Shown here: positions 56,648 through 64,000 of the stretch, in pieces
Layout of the letters: each line of letters begins with the position of its first letter
How positions within the stretch are numbered: the stretch's first letter is position 1
Source: an uncultured Paracoccaceae bacterium
GTDB lineage: Bacteria > Pseudomonadota > Alphaproteobacteria > Rhodobacterales > Rhodobacteraceae
DNA length: 64,000 nucleotides
Direction: 5' to 3'
Assembly (NCBI GenBank): GCA_947503935.1
Contig: CANNFR010000001.1
Coordinates: forward strand, 248,001-312,000
Translations under genes and position numbers: made by a program
Notes under the pieces: model-generated
Seen by the model: only the letters and a program-made list of their open reading frames with translations
Told to the model about the DNA's origin: nothing
Databases searched by the model: none

Positions 56648-57660
56648 TGATGGAGCTTTTTGGTGATCCGGCCGTCTGGCTGCCCTTGGCTTTCGCGGGG
56701 CTCATGGGCCTGTCGATCTTGATCTACGTCGTTCTGGACGGGTTCGACTTGGGCGTGGGGCTGCTCTTCCCCTTTGCCGAGGATGCCGAGAAGGACCGTA
56801 TGGTCGCCTCGATCGGGCCGTTCTGGGACGCGAACGAGACATGGTTGGTCATGGCCATCGGGCTGTTGCTTGTGGCTTTCCCGACCGCGCATGGGGCGAT
56901 CCTGACCGCGCTTTACCTGCCTGTAGCGGTGATGCTGATCGGCCTGATCCTGCGGGGCGTGGCGTTCGAGTTTCGCGCCAAGGCGCCCTTGCCGCACAAG
57001 GGCAAGTGGAACGCGGCGTTTCTGGTGGGGTCGTTGATGACGTCGCTCAGCCAGGGCTTCATGCTGGGGCTTTATATCATGGGGTTGCAATACACGTTGG
57101 CCACTGTGATCTTCGGCGCGATCACGGCTTTGGGCCTGACGATTGCGTATAGCTTCATCGGCGCGACCTGGCTGATCCTGAAGACCGACGGTGCCTTGCA
57201 GAAAAATGCGGTGGAATGGGCGAAAGGTGGCATCTGGGGGATCGTTCTGGGCCTGGGCGCGGTGTCCGCCGCCTCGCCCCTGGTCAGCCCGCGGATCTGG
57301 GACAAATGGTTCTCGGTGCCCGAGATATTCCTGCTGGCGCCTTTGCCGATCATGTCGCTGGCCCTGATCGCGCTTTTGTGGGTGGCGCTGCGGCGCCTGC
57401 CGACACGTGATGACAGCTTTGCGTGGTTCCCCTTCGCCTGCGGCACCGCCTTGTTCGTGCTGGCGTTTTTCGGGCTGGCTTATTCGTTCTACCCTTACGT
57501 GGTGCCCGAGCAACTGACGCTCTACGAGGCCGCCAGCGCGCCCGAAAGCCTGATGATCATTCTGATCGGCGCGGTCATCGTGATCCCCGTGATCATCGCC
57601 TACAGCATTCTGGCCTACACAGTGTTCCGCGGCAAGGCGACCGAGTTGCGGTATGATTGA
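56644..57660 (+). CDS. cioB: cyanide-insensitive quinol oxidase subunit II (CydB/CioB type)
   Basis: A 338-residue membrane partner of CioA with about eight or nine helices. The start YVVLDGFDLGVGLLFPFAEDAEKDRMVASIGPFWDANETWLVM (split over residues 25-70) is typical. Three ATGs in a row (56644, 56647, 56650) are possible starts; spacing from GGGAGA favours the third. No cydX-like or DUF2474 gene was seen after it. Same operon as the GbsR-like regulator. Confidence 0.93.
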   Translation: MMMELFGDPAVWLPLAFAGLMGLSILIYVVLDGFDLGVGLLFPFAEDAEKDRMVASIGPFWDANETWLVMAIGLLLVAFPTAHGAILTALYLPVAVMLIGLILRGVAFEFRAKAPLPHKGKWNAAFLVGSLMTSLSQGFMLGLYIMGLQYTLATVIFGAITALGLTIAYSFIGATWLILKTDGALQKNAVEWAKGGIWGIVLGLGAVSAASPLVSPRIWDKWFSVPEIFLLAPLPIMSLALIALLWVALRRLPTRDDSFAWFPFACGTALFVLAFFGLAYSFYPYVVPEQLTLYEAASAPESLMIILIGAVIVIPVIIAYSILAYTVFRGKATELRYD

Positions 57661-57783
57661 GGGGCGTTCGTTGTGCTTGGTTGCGACAAGATCGCCTTGC
57701 GGCCTGCTGGCGCTGACCAGCTACGAGAGGCGTCTCATATCTGGCATTTGCCGGGCGCTGGTAGAGGTCTGACACTAAGCAAA

Positions 57784-58746
57784 TCACGATAACATGCTGG
57801 GTGTGGCTTTGCTGTAAAGACGGTCAAGTCGCAGCTTCTGTACTTTGCCGCGGACAGATTTGACTGCCAGTGGGATCAGCATCAGGCATCCGGCGATGAA
57901 GATCAGCTCGCCAGCAGGCACGCCGTTGTCGAGCAGGATCTGCCCTGCCAGGATCGCCAGCAGCCCTGTCAGTGCGGACCCCAGGCAGAGGTCGCGCCAC
58001 GCGCGGCTGTCAAAGCGGGGGAGGCCCAGCCCGGCCGTTACCTCGCGCTCAATACTATACCGCCCCGCGGAGAGCAGGATCAGCGTGGGGTTTGACAGCG
58101 GCGTCTGTGTGACCTGGAAGCTTCTGATGATGCCGCCAGGGCTCATCCCGCCACGGATGATTGAGCCGATGCGAACCTCGTTGTCATCGGCCTCGACCTC
58201 AACAATCCGCAGCTGACAATGCTCTCGCGGCAGCCGATCTTTCCAATGCCGGGGGATCTGGATTGACTGGTGATGGTGGAAAGCATCCGCGCCATGGGTT
58301 TTGGCATCAAGATTGGCAAAAGCGATCCAGTCATCCTCTTCAACCAAACGGATCTGTCCTAGGGTTGGGATGGGGACTGTGTTTTTGACGTGACTGGCGC
58401 GGACCGAGCGCCATATCTGCCGCATCGGTCCGATAAAACGACTGACGCTCTGCCAGATCAAGAAGGTCGAAAGCCCGATGAGCGCCAGCGCCATGCTAAG
58501 CCCGAGGGCATGAAACTGATTGAACGAAAGGCCCATATCCAGATCCGCCCAGATGTCCCAGAAGATGGTGCCACTGAAAAATAAAACCGGCAGGATAACG
58601 GCGAAGGTATAGATCAGAGCAATTGTCAGAGCCTTGACCCAAACTGTCCGCCTGCGATGGCGCATCGCGAGGGCCACCCATCTGGCCTCGGCTTTGGTCA
58701 GAACCCGTGGGTCCAAAGTTGTTGAGGATTTATATCGAACGTTCAA
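57784..58746 (-). CDS. membrane protein of unknown function
   Basis: Not recognised. A 320-residue protein with two helices near the N-terminus (about 38-60 and 80-100), a central soluble region (about 110-255) with RLVEEDDWIAFANLDA and REVTAGLGLPRFD, and two more helices at 262-300. Lower in GC than its neighbours but less so than the 5.7-kb gene. It ends near the cioAB stop on the opposite strand and its start faces the riboswitch region. Spacer 58747-59057 holds nothing I can name. Confidence 0.75.
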   Translation of the reverse strand: MNVRYKSSTTLDPRVLTKAEARWVALAMRHRRRTVWVKALTIALIYTFAVILPVLFFSGTIFWDIWADLDMGLSFNQFHALGLSMALALIGLSTFLIWQSVSRFIGPMRQIWRSVRASHVKNTVPIPTLGQIRLVEEDDWIAFANLDAKTHGADAFHHHQSIQIPRHWKDRLPREHCQLRIVEVEADDNEVRIGSIIRGGMSPGGIIRSFQVTQTPLSNPTLILLSAGRYSIEREVTAGLGLPRFDSRAWRDLCLGSALTGLLAILAGQILLDNGVPAGELIFIAGCLMLIPLAVKSVRGKVQKLRLDRLYSKATPSMLS

Positions 58747-59057
58747 AATTCGCCTTCAGGTTGAAATCTACTTTGCCGTTACGTTAAGGCGTGTTGAACA
58801 ACGGGTGAAGACGTCGTGGCGATTTTTCTGGCCACAAATGCTCGAAACAGACCCAAAATCTTATGCTTGCCGCAATTCCAGGCGTTTGGGCGCGTTCAAG
58901 TGGATCTCGACGAGATGGGCTTTCATCGCTTTTAGGTTGTGACCTCGCCAATCTGGCTGGCGCTTGCGGCCGACCGGGGGCCTTGTTTCTGCGCAAACCG
59001 ATCGCGTCTTGACAGCCGGCATATGCGTGACCACAACATGTCTCATCTCGGTCCGGC

Positions 59058-59232
59058 CGGTTCGCATCGTCTGGATAATAGGGAACGACGGTCAGGGCGC
59101 TTGCCGCCCAAATCCGTGGCTGCCCCCGCAACTGTAGGCGGTGAGCGGCGTCCGCAAATACCACTGGGCCCCAATGGCCCGGGAAGGTCGGACGACCGCG
59201 ATGACCCGCAAGCCAGGAGACCTGCCGAGGTG
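59058..59232 (+). promoter_or_regulatory. cobalamin riboswitch
   Basis: The conserved elements appear in order: AATAGGGAA (about 59077-59085), GCCCCCGCAACTGTA (59121-59136), CCACTGGGCC...GGGAAGG (59161-59186), GATGACCCGCAAGCCAGGAG and the B12 box GCCAGGAGACCTGCC (59212-59226). Riboswitches of this class bind adenosylcobalamin and shut off expression in cis. It lies directly upstream of btuB, so the transport operon should be repressed when B12 is plentiful. Exact ends are approximate. Confidence 0.95.
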
Positions 59233-59382
59233 ATCACTCTGTCCGGGCGCGGGGCGCGCGTCGGGCTGCGGGCCGACCCCGTAGTGGTGACGAAAGCACC
59301 GTCTGCGGCTGGGGCCAACCTCGTCCAATGACATATCGACCAAGGCGGGCCTGAGGGCCTTGCAACCGGACAGGGGACGACA

Positions 59383-61239
59383 ATGAAAAGATTGGTATCC
59401 ATCACCGCGATTGCCGTGGGGCTGGCAGCGCCGCTGAACGCACAAGACGTGATCGAGTTGGACGAGATCATCGTCTCGGGCGGCTTCACGCCAGTGCCCG
59501 CGGCGCGCTATGGCCGGGCGGTCAGCGTGTTGACCGAGGTTGAGATTGAGGAGCGCGGGATCACAACCGTTCAGGACGCCCTGCGCGCCGTGCCGGGCGT
59601 TGCGGTTTCCAGCAACGGGTCCAACTTTACCGAGGTGCGCATTCGCGGCGGCGAGGCCAGCCACACGCTGATCCTGATCGACGGCATTCAGGCCGCCGGC
59701 GGGTCGGGTGGCTATGTGCTGAGCGGGCTTGAGACCGCAAATATCGAGCGGATCGAGGTGCTGCGCGGGCCGCAATCGGTGTTTTACGGCGCCAGCGCCT
59801 CGGCCGGGGTGATCAACATCGTCACGCGGCGTGGCGGGCCGGGCTTGGAATATGGCGGCTCGATCGAAGTGGGGGGCGGCACCAGTGCCACGGGGTTCGT
59901 GTCGCAGCGCGGTGAGCGGGGCGGTATCTCGCTCTCGCTGTCTCACAATGATGATGACGGCTATGATTTCTCGGGCGATGGCGGCGAGAAGGACGGCACG
60001 CGGCGCAGCACGGCGATCCTTTCGGGCGATATCATGGCCACCGACGCGCTGCGGCTGGGTTTCACATTGCGGCGGTCCGATGAGGAGTATGATTTCGACA
60101 GCACTTCATTCGCCGCGACCGATGCTGACAGCTACGTCGTGGATGACCCGAACCAGACCAGCACGCGCGACGAAACCACAGCAGGCATCTTTGCGGAATA
60201 CGAGATGATGGGCGGGCGGATGACCCATCGGCTGAGCTATGAGCGGACCGATAACGAGCAGACGTTCAACGGCGGCGCGCCGACCGAGACCGAGACGGAA
60301 GCGGTGAAATACCGGCTGAGCTATGGCCTGGACGGTCTGGCCGTGGCGGACGCCAATCACCTGATCACGGTCTTTGCCGAACATGAAACGGATGCCAGCA
60401 GCACCAACCCGGCCTATCGTCGCGAGGCGAGTTCTGTCGCGCTGGAATATCGTGGCAGTCTGGCAAATGGCCTCGATCTGCAGGCGGGCGTGCGATACGA
60501 CGACAACACCCAGTTCAAGGATGCGGCGACCTGGAATCTTGGCCTGTCCTACCGCTTCGCCAACCAGATGCGGCTGCATGCCTCGGCGGGTACCGGGATT
60601 GTCGATCCGTCTTATTTTGAGCTTTTTGCGAATTCCTTCGGTTACACCGGAAACCCCGATCTGCAGCCCGAGCGGAACCGCAGTTTCGATATCGGTTTGG
60701 AGATCCCGGTCTTTGCCGGGCGCGGTGTGGTGGATATCACCTATTTCAACGAAACCCTGACCGACGAGATCACCGATGTCAGCACCGGGCCGGGCACCTT
60801 TTCGTTTGAAAATCAGGCTGGCGACAGTGACCGGCAGGGCTTGGAAATCAGCGGCCAGCTTCAGGCGACCGACGATTTGGCCCTGCGCATGGGATACACT
60901 TACGTCGACGCGACCAACCCCGACGGGTCAACCGAGGCGCGGCGCCCACAGCATGAGCTGACGTTGGGCGCCACGCTGCAGACCTTCGGCGGGCGCGGAT
61001 CGGTCTCGGCCGATCTGCGGCATGTTGCGGGCAACTTCGATACGCAGTTCTGGGGGGCGTTCGAACTGGCCGAGTTGCCCGATTACACCACGGTGGATGT
61101 GGCGGCGCGCTACGGTCTGACCGACCGGGTGACCCTGACCGGGCGCGTGGTGAACCTGTTTGAAGAGGACGTATCGGACACCTGGGGCTATGCGGGCCGC
61201 GACCGCACGCTTTATGTCGGGCTCGATGCGCGGTTTTAA
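59383..61239 (+). CDS. btuB: TonB-dependent cobalamin receptor BtuB
   Basis: Outer-membrane receptor of 618 residues. Signal peptide MKRLVSITAIAVGLAAPLNA, then a TonB box near DEIIVSGG, a plug domain (about 40-150: VQDALRAVPGVAVSS, IRGGEASHTLILIDG, RIEVLRGPQSVFYGASASAGVINIVT split) and a 22-strand barrel ending in the aromatic GLDARF required for outer-membrane insertion. The upstream cobalamin riboswitch supports a B12 substrate. Its end overlaps btuF by 14 bp. Confidence 0.95.
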   Translation: MKRLVSITAIAVGLAAPLNAQDVIELDEIIVSGGFTPVPAARYGRAVSVLTEVEIEERGITTVQDALRAVPGVAVSSNGSNFTEVRIRGGEASHTLILIDGIQAAGGSGGYVLSGLETANIERIEVLRGPQSVFYGASASAGVINIVTRRGGPGLEYGGSIEVGGGTSATGFVSQRGERGGISLSLSHNDDDGYDFSGDGGEKDGTRRSTAILSGDIMATDALRLGFTLRRSDEEYDFDSTSFAATDADSYVVDDPNQTSTRDETTAGIFAEYEMMGGRMTHRLSYERTDNEQTFNGGAPTETETEAVKYRLSYGLDGLAVADANHLITVFAEHETDASSTNPAYRREASSVALEYRGSLANGLDLQAGVRYDDNTQFKDAATWNLGLSYRFANQMRLHASAGTGIVDPSYFELFANSFGYTGNPDLQPERNRSFDIGLEIPVFAGRGVVDITYFNETLTDEITDVSTGPGTFSFENQAGDSDRQGLEISGQLQATDDLALRMGYTYVDATNPDGSTEARRPQHELTLGATLQTFGGRGSVSADLRHVAGNFDTQFWGAFELAELPDYTTVDVAARYGLTDRVTLTGRVVNLFEEDVSDTWGYAGRDRTLYVGLDARF

Positions 61240-62041
61240 GCGCCTTGCCTTGGGCCTTTGCCTGATCGCGGGCGGGGCCTGGGCCGAGCCCGCGCGGGTG
61301 GTCTCGATCAACCTGTGCACCGATCAGCTGGCGATGATGCTGGCTGATCCGGGGCAGTTGGTGGCCGTGTCGCATCTGGCGCGCGATCGGCGATCCTCCA
61401 CCATGGTGGCGCAGGCAAAGGCCTATTCGATCACCTATGGACGCGCTGAGGAGGTGTTTCTGAAAGCGCCCGATCTGGTGCTGGCGGGCACCTACACGAC
61501 GCAGGCGACAGTTGATCTGCTGCAAGGGCTGGGGGTTGAGGTTGCGTTGCTGGCGCCGCCGTCATCGCTTGCCGATGTGGGGGACAATCTGCGCGAGGTC
61601 GGGCGCCTTCTGGGCCATCCCGCGCGGGGCGAGGCGATGGCGGCAGCGTTCGAGGCCGACCTGGCCGCTTTGCGTGCCGATGTGGTGCGCCGCCCGCGTG
61701 CCGCGCTCTATTATGCCAACGGCTATACCGGCGGCGATCGGTCGCTTGCGGGCGAGATATTGGTGGCGGCGGGCTTTGCCAATGTCGCCGCCGAGGTGGA
61801 CCTGACCGATGCCGGGCGCCTGCCGCTTGAGCAGCTTATTCAGGCGGCACCCGATACAGTGATCACCGGGCGGCCCTATCCCGGAAACTCGCGCGCCGAA
61901 GAGATCTTGGCGCATCCCGCTTTGGACGGCTTGCGGCGTGGTGGCGCTGTGACGGACGCCGATTGGGTCTGCGGCACGCCGCATGTGCTGCGCGCGATTG
62001 CCGGGCTGGCGGACGAACGGCGCGCGCTGGAGGCGGAATGA
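61226..62041 (+). CDS. btuF: periplasmic cobalamin-binding protein BtuF
   Basis: ABC-importer binding protein, 271 residues, class III fold. The signal peptide is MRGFKRLALGLCLIAGGAWA, then RVVSINLCTDQLAMMLADPGQLVAVSHLA, and the C-terminal lobe with VITGRPYPGNSRAEEILAHPALDGLRRG and DWVCGTPHVLRAIAGL. No lipobox, so the protein is soluble. ATG 61226, overlapping the end of btuB, is chosen because it starts the signal peptide. The assignment to B12 rests on the riboswitch and the operon. Confidence 0.88.
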   Translation: MRGFKRLALGLCLIAGGAWAEPARVVSINLCTDQLAMMLADPGQLVAVSHLARDRRSSTMVAQAKAYSITYGRAEEVFLKAPDLVLAGTYTTQATVDLLQGLGVEVALLAPPSSLADVGDNLREVGRLLGHPARGEAMAAAFEADLAALRADVVRRPRAALYYANGYTGGDRSLAGEILVAAGFANVAAEVDLTDAGRLPLEQLIQAAPDTVITGRPYPGNSRAEEILAHPALDGLRRGGAVTDADWVCGTPHVLRAIAGLADERRALEAE

Positions 62042-63033
62042 CCCAGCCGCTGCTTCTTGGCCTTCTGGCGATCTTGGTGGCCGCACTCTTTGCCGCCTCT
62101 CTGCTGATCGGCCCCGCGGCCTTGGGGTTGGTCGAAAGTCTGTCGGCACTGGTGGCCGGCGGGCCTGAGGGCGATGCGGTCACGCTGATCATGCGTGAGG
62201 TGCGGTTGCCGCGTGCCGTGCTGGGCCTGTTGATCGGAGCGGCGTTGGGATTGGCCGGCGCTGCAATGCAGGGTTTTCTGCGCAACCCGCTGGCCGAACC
62301 TGGGCTGATCGGCACCTCGGGCTCAGCGGCCTTGGGTGCGGTGATTGCTTTGCAAACCGGGCTGGCCGGGGCCCATGTGCTGGCGCTGCCGGGGCTGGCG
62401 CTGCTGGGCGCGCTGATCTCTGTTGCGCTAATCCTGGCGATTGCCGGGCCGCGCGGCGGGTCGCTGACGCTGATCCTGGCGGGGATCGCGGTATCGGCAT
62501 TTGCGGGGGCGCTGACCTCGCTGGTCTTGAACTTGTCGCCGAACCCCTTCGCGGCGTCCGAGATCGTCTTCTGGATGCTGGGCTCGCTGACCGACCGGTC
62601 GATGGTGCATGTGTGGATTGCGGCGCCGTTCATCCTTTTGGGTGGTTTGGTCCTTTTGGGTCTGGGGCGGGGCTTGGATGCGCTGACTTTGGGGGAGGAC
62701 GCGGCGGCGGCCCTTGGGGTCGACCTGTCGCGGCTGCGGCTGTGGCTCATCTTCGGGACGGCCGCCATGGTGGGCGGGGCCACGGCGGTGGCCGGCGCCA
62801 TCGGCTTTGTCGGTCTGGTCGTGCCGCATATCCTGCGGCCCCTCGTCGGCGCGCGGCCTTCGGCCTTGCTGCCTGCCTCGGCGCTGGGCGGCGCGGCGAT
62901 GATCCTGGCCGCCGATATCGCGGTGCGGATCATCGCGCCGGACCGTGACCTGAAACTGGGGGTGCTGACCGCGTTGATCGGGGCGCCGTTCTTTTTGCAT
63001 CTGATTTGGCGGATGCGGAGGCAGCTGGCATGA
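62038..63033 (+). CDS. btuC: cobalamin ABC transporter permease BtuC
   Basis: FecCD-family permease of 331 residues with about ten helices. VRLPRAVLGLLIGAALGLAGAAMQGFLRNPLAEPGLIGTS (split, residues 52-92), GIAVSAFAGALTSLVL and GAIGFVGLVVPHILRPLVGARP with the coupling region for BtuD are visible. ATG 62038 overlaps the btuF stop; GGAGGCGGA precedes it. Confidence 0.92.
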   Translation: MTQPLLLGLLAILVAALFAASLLIGPAALGLVESLSALVAGGPEGDAVTLIMREVRLPRAVLGLLIGAALGLAGAAMQGFLRNPLAEPGLIGTSGSAALGAVIALQTGLAGAHVLALPGLALLGALISVALILAIAGPRGGSLTLILAGIAVSAFAGALTSLVLNLSPNPFAASEIVFWMLGSLTDRSMVHVWIAAPFILLGGLVLLGLGRGLDALTLGEDAAAALGVDLSRLRLWLIFGTAAMVGGATAVAGAIGFVGLVVPHILRPLVGARPSALLPASALGGAAMILAADIAVRIIAPDRDLKLGVLTALIGAPFFLHLIWRMRRQLA

Positions 63034-63788
63034 GCCTTTTGTCGGTCCATGGCATGGGCGTGCGGCGGGATGGGCGCGATGTGCTGACCGATGTCAGCTT
63101 TGATCTGGCCGCCAGCGAAGTGGTGGGCCTGATCGGGCCGAATGGGGCCGGCAAGACCACCCTTCTGCGCGCGGCCTTGGGCCTGCAGCCGGCCACCGGC
63201 GGGTCAAGCCTGCGCGATCTGGCCCCCGCCGCCCGGGCGCGACAGGCGGCGTTTCTGCCGCAATCACGCGAGGTCGCCTGGCCCGTCAGCGTCGAGATGC
63301 TGGTCGCCTTGGGCCGAAGCCCGCATCTGGGGCCGGGGGGGATGAACGCGGATGATCGCGCAGCGGTCGACCGGGCGTTGGACCGGATGGAGATCGCCGC
63401 CCTCCGCCACCGTCCCGCGACCGAATTGTCGGGCGGTGAACAGGCGCGCGCCCTGATCGCCCGGGTTCTGGCGCAGGAGACGCCGTTGATCCTGGCTGAT
63501 GAGCCGACAGCGGGCCTCGACCCCGGCGCACAGATCGCCACGATGGAGGTGTTCGCGGGTCTGGCGTCCGAGGGCAGGGGCATATTGGTGTCGATGCACG
63601 ATTTGGGGTTGGCGGCGCGGCATTGCACGCGGATCCTGGTCGTGGCGGACGGGCGGCTCGTCGCCGATGGGGCGCCTTTGGATGTGCTAACGCCCGGGCT
63701 GCTGGCCGGTGTCTTCGGCATTACCGCGCGGTTTGAAGTGACCAATGCCGGCCCGGTCTTCCAAGCGCTGAGCGTTTTGCCGGGATAA
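63030..63788 (+). CDS. btuD: cobalamin ABC transporter ATPase BtuD
   Basis: Cytoplasmic ATPase of 252 residues. Walker A GPNGAGKTT (about residues 37-45), Q-loop LPQSREVAWP, signature LSGGEQAR, Walker B PLILADEPTAGLDPG and switch His in SMHDLGLAARH are intact. ATG 63030 overlaps btuC. Completes the B12 importer BtuBFCD. Confidence 0.93.
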   Translation: MSLLSVHGMGVRRDGRDVLTDVSFDLAASEVVGLIGPNGAGKTTLLRAALGLQPATGGSSLRDLAPAARARQAAFLPQSREVAWPVSVEMLVALGRSPHLGPGGMNADDRAAVDRALDRMEIAALRHRPATELSGGEQARALIARVLAQETPLILADEPTAGLDPGAQIATMEVFAGLASEGRGILVSMHDLGLAARHCTRILVVADGRLVADGAPLDVLTPGLLAGVFGITARFEVTNAGPVFQALSVLPG

Positions 63789-63862
63789 GCCTTCGACGCT
63801 TGCTCTGCAGGGTCAATCGGATAGAATAGGGCATTGGTTTCACCACTTGCCGAGGCATCGTT

Positions 63863-64000
63863 TTGAGACAGATCGCATATTCGGGAATTTGCGGCGTATT
63901 CGTGCTGGCGGGGCTGGGCGCTGCCGCCCAGGCGCAGACCGGCACGTCTTCTGCTGACGTCCTGAATTTGCCGATCGTTCAGGGCGAGACCGTGGTGATC
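63863..64000 (+). CDS. exported protein, 3' partial
   Basis: TTG 63863 behind GAGG opens a frame that runs off the window after 46 codons. It begins with a signal peptide (LRQIAYSGICGVFVLAGLG..., cleavage near AAQAQ). Too short for a family assignment. It may be a TTG-started gene or the true start may differ; downstream sequence is needed. Confidence 0.55.
   Translation, partial: MRQIAYSGICGVFVLAGLGAAAQAQTGTSSADVLNLPIVQGETVVI

Noticed and set aside
58784-59164. 126-codon minus-strand frame
   Set aside because: It runs antisense through the riboswitch and shows no protein features.

Overview
The window is a chromosomal stretch from a GC-rich alphaproteobacterium, most probably Rhodobacterales (roseobacter/Rhodobacter relatives). 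I infer this from the gene order murA - DUF2948 - hisD - UPF0262 - LMW phosphatase - infA - maf - RNase E/G - yacG, from several families typical of that order (DUF1194, DUF2948, Hint-domain protein, cytochrome c with an FNR-type box), from perfect TTAA-N7-TTAA (CtrA-like) sites, and from an initiator tRNA with an A29:U41 pair. Most genes are closely packed and many overlap by ATGA or GTGA, so translational coupling is common. No prophage, CRISPR array or rRNA operon was seen.

Layout. 1-14 kb: a PuuD-like amidotransferase cut by the window edge, tRNA-Thr, the murA and hisD housekeeping cluster (interrupted by a lower-GC unknown gene at 5.7-7.2 kb), infA-maf-rng-yacG, and a NicO-type metal exporter with its DUF1007 partner. 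14-29 kb: GST, a Phd-Doc toxin-antitoxin pair, parE, a cytochrome c and ppk2 each behind an FNR-type box, MATE efflux, aspartate aminotransferase, sdhE, a MarR regulator, a three-gene operon of glyoxalase plus two DUF1194 vWA paralogues, and thyX. 29.4-35.4 kb is the accessory region: an AT-rich P-loop ATPase fused by overlap to the end of thyX, REP palindromes with a RAYT transposase (and a decayed copy), two inverted arrays of GTGCAC spaced exactly 11 bp, a membrane protein, tRNA-fMet, hairpin-rich intergenic repeats, a trypsin-like protease gene with an in-frame TAG, and a ParE-like toxin with a short antitoxin. 35.4-44 kb: lepA, acylphosphatase, a class III sirtuin next to propionyl-CoA synthetase, a LAS-type peptidase and malic enzyme. 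44-48.6 kb: a complete nucleoside salvage operon (cdd-deoA-deoB-add-upp). 48.6-58.7 kb: an MtlR-family protein, an acyl-CoA ligase, a sulfotransferase, a Hint protein, and a GbsR-regulated cyanide-insensitive quinol oxidase (cioAB). 59-63.8 kb: a cobalamin riboswitch followed by btuB-btuF-btuC-btuD, then a second gene cut by the window edge.

How it works together: the conserved parts supply wall synthesis, translation, RNA decay, nucleotide salvage and propionate/malate metabolism; the oxidase, the cytochrome c and ppk2 point to adaptation to low oxygen; B12 is imported rather than made by genes visible here. The most unusual material lies in the accessory region, where mobile repeats, an uncharacterised ATPase and phased repeat arrays sit together.
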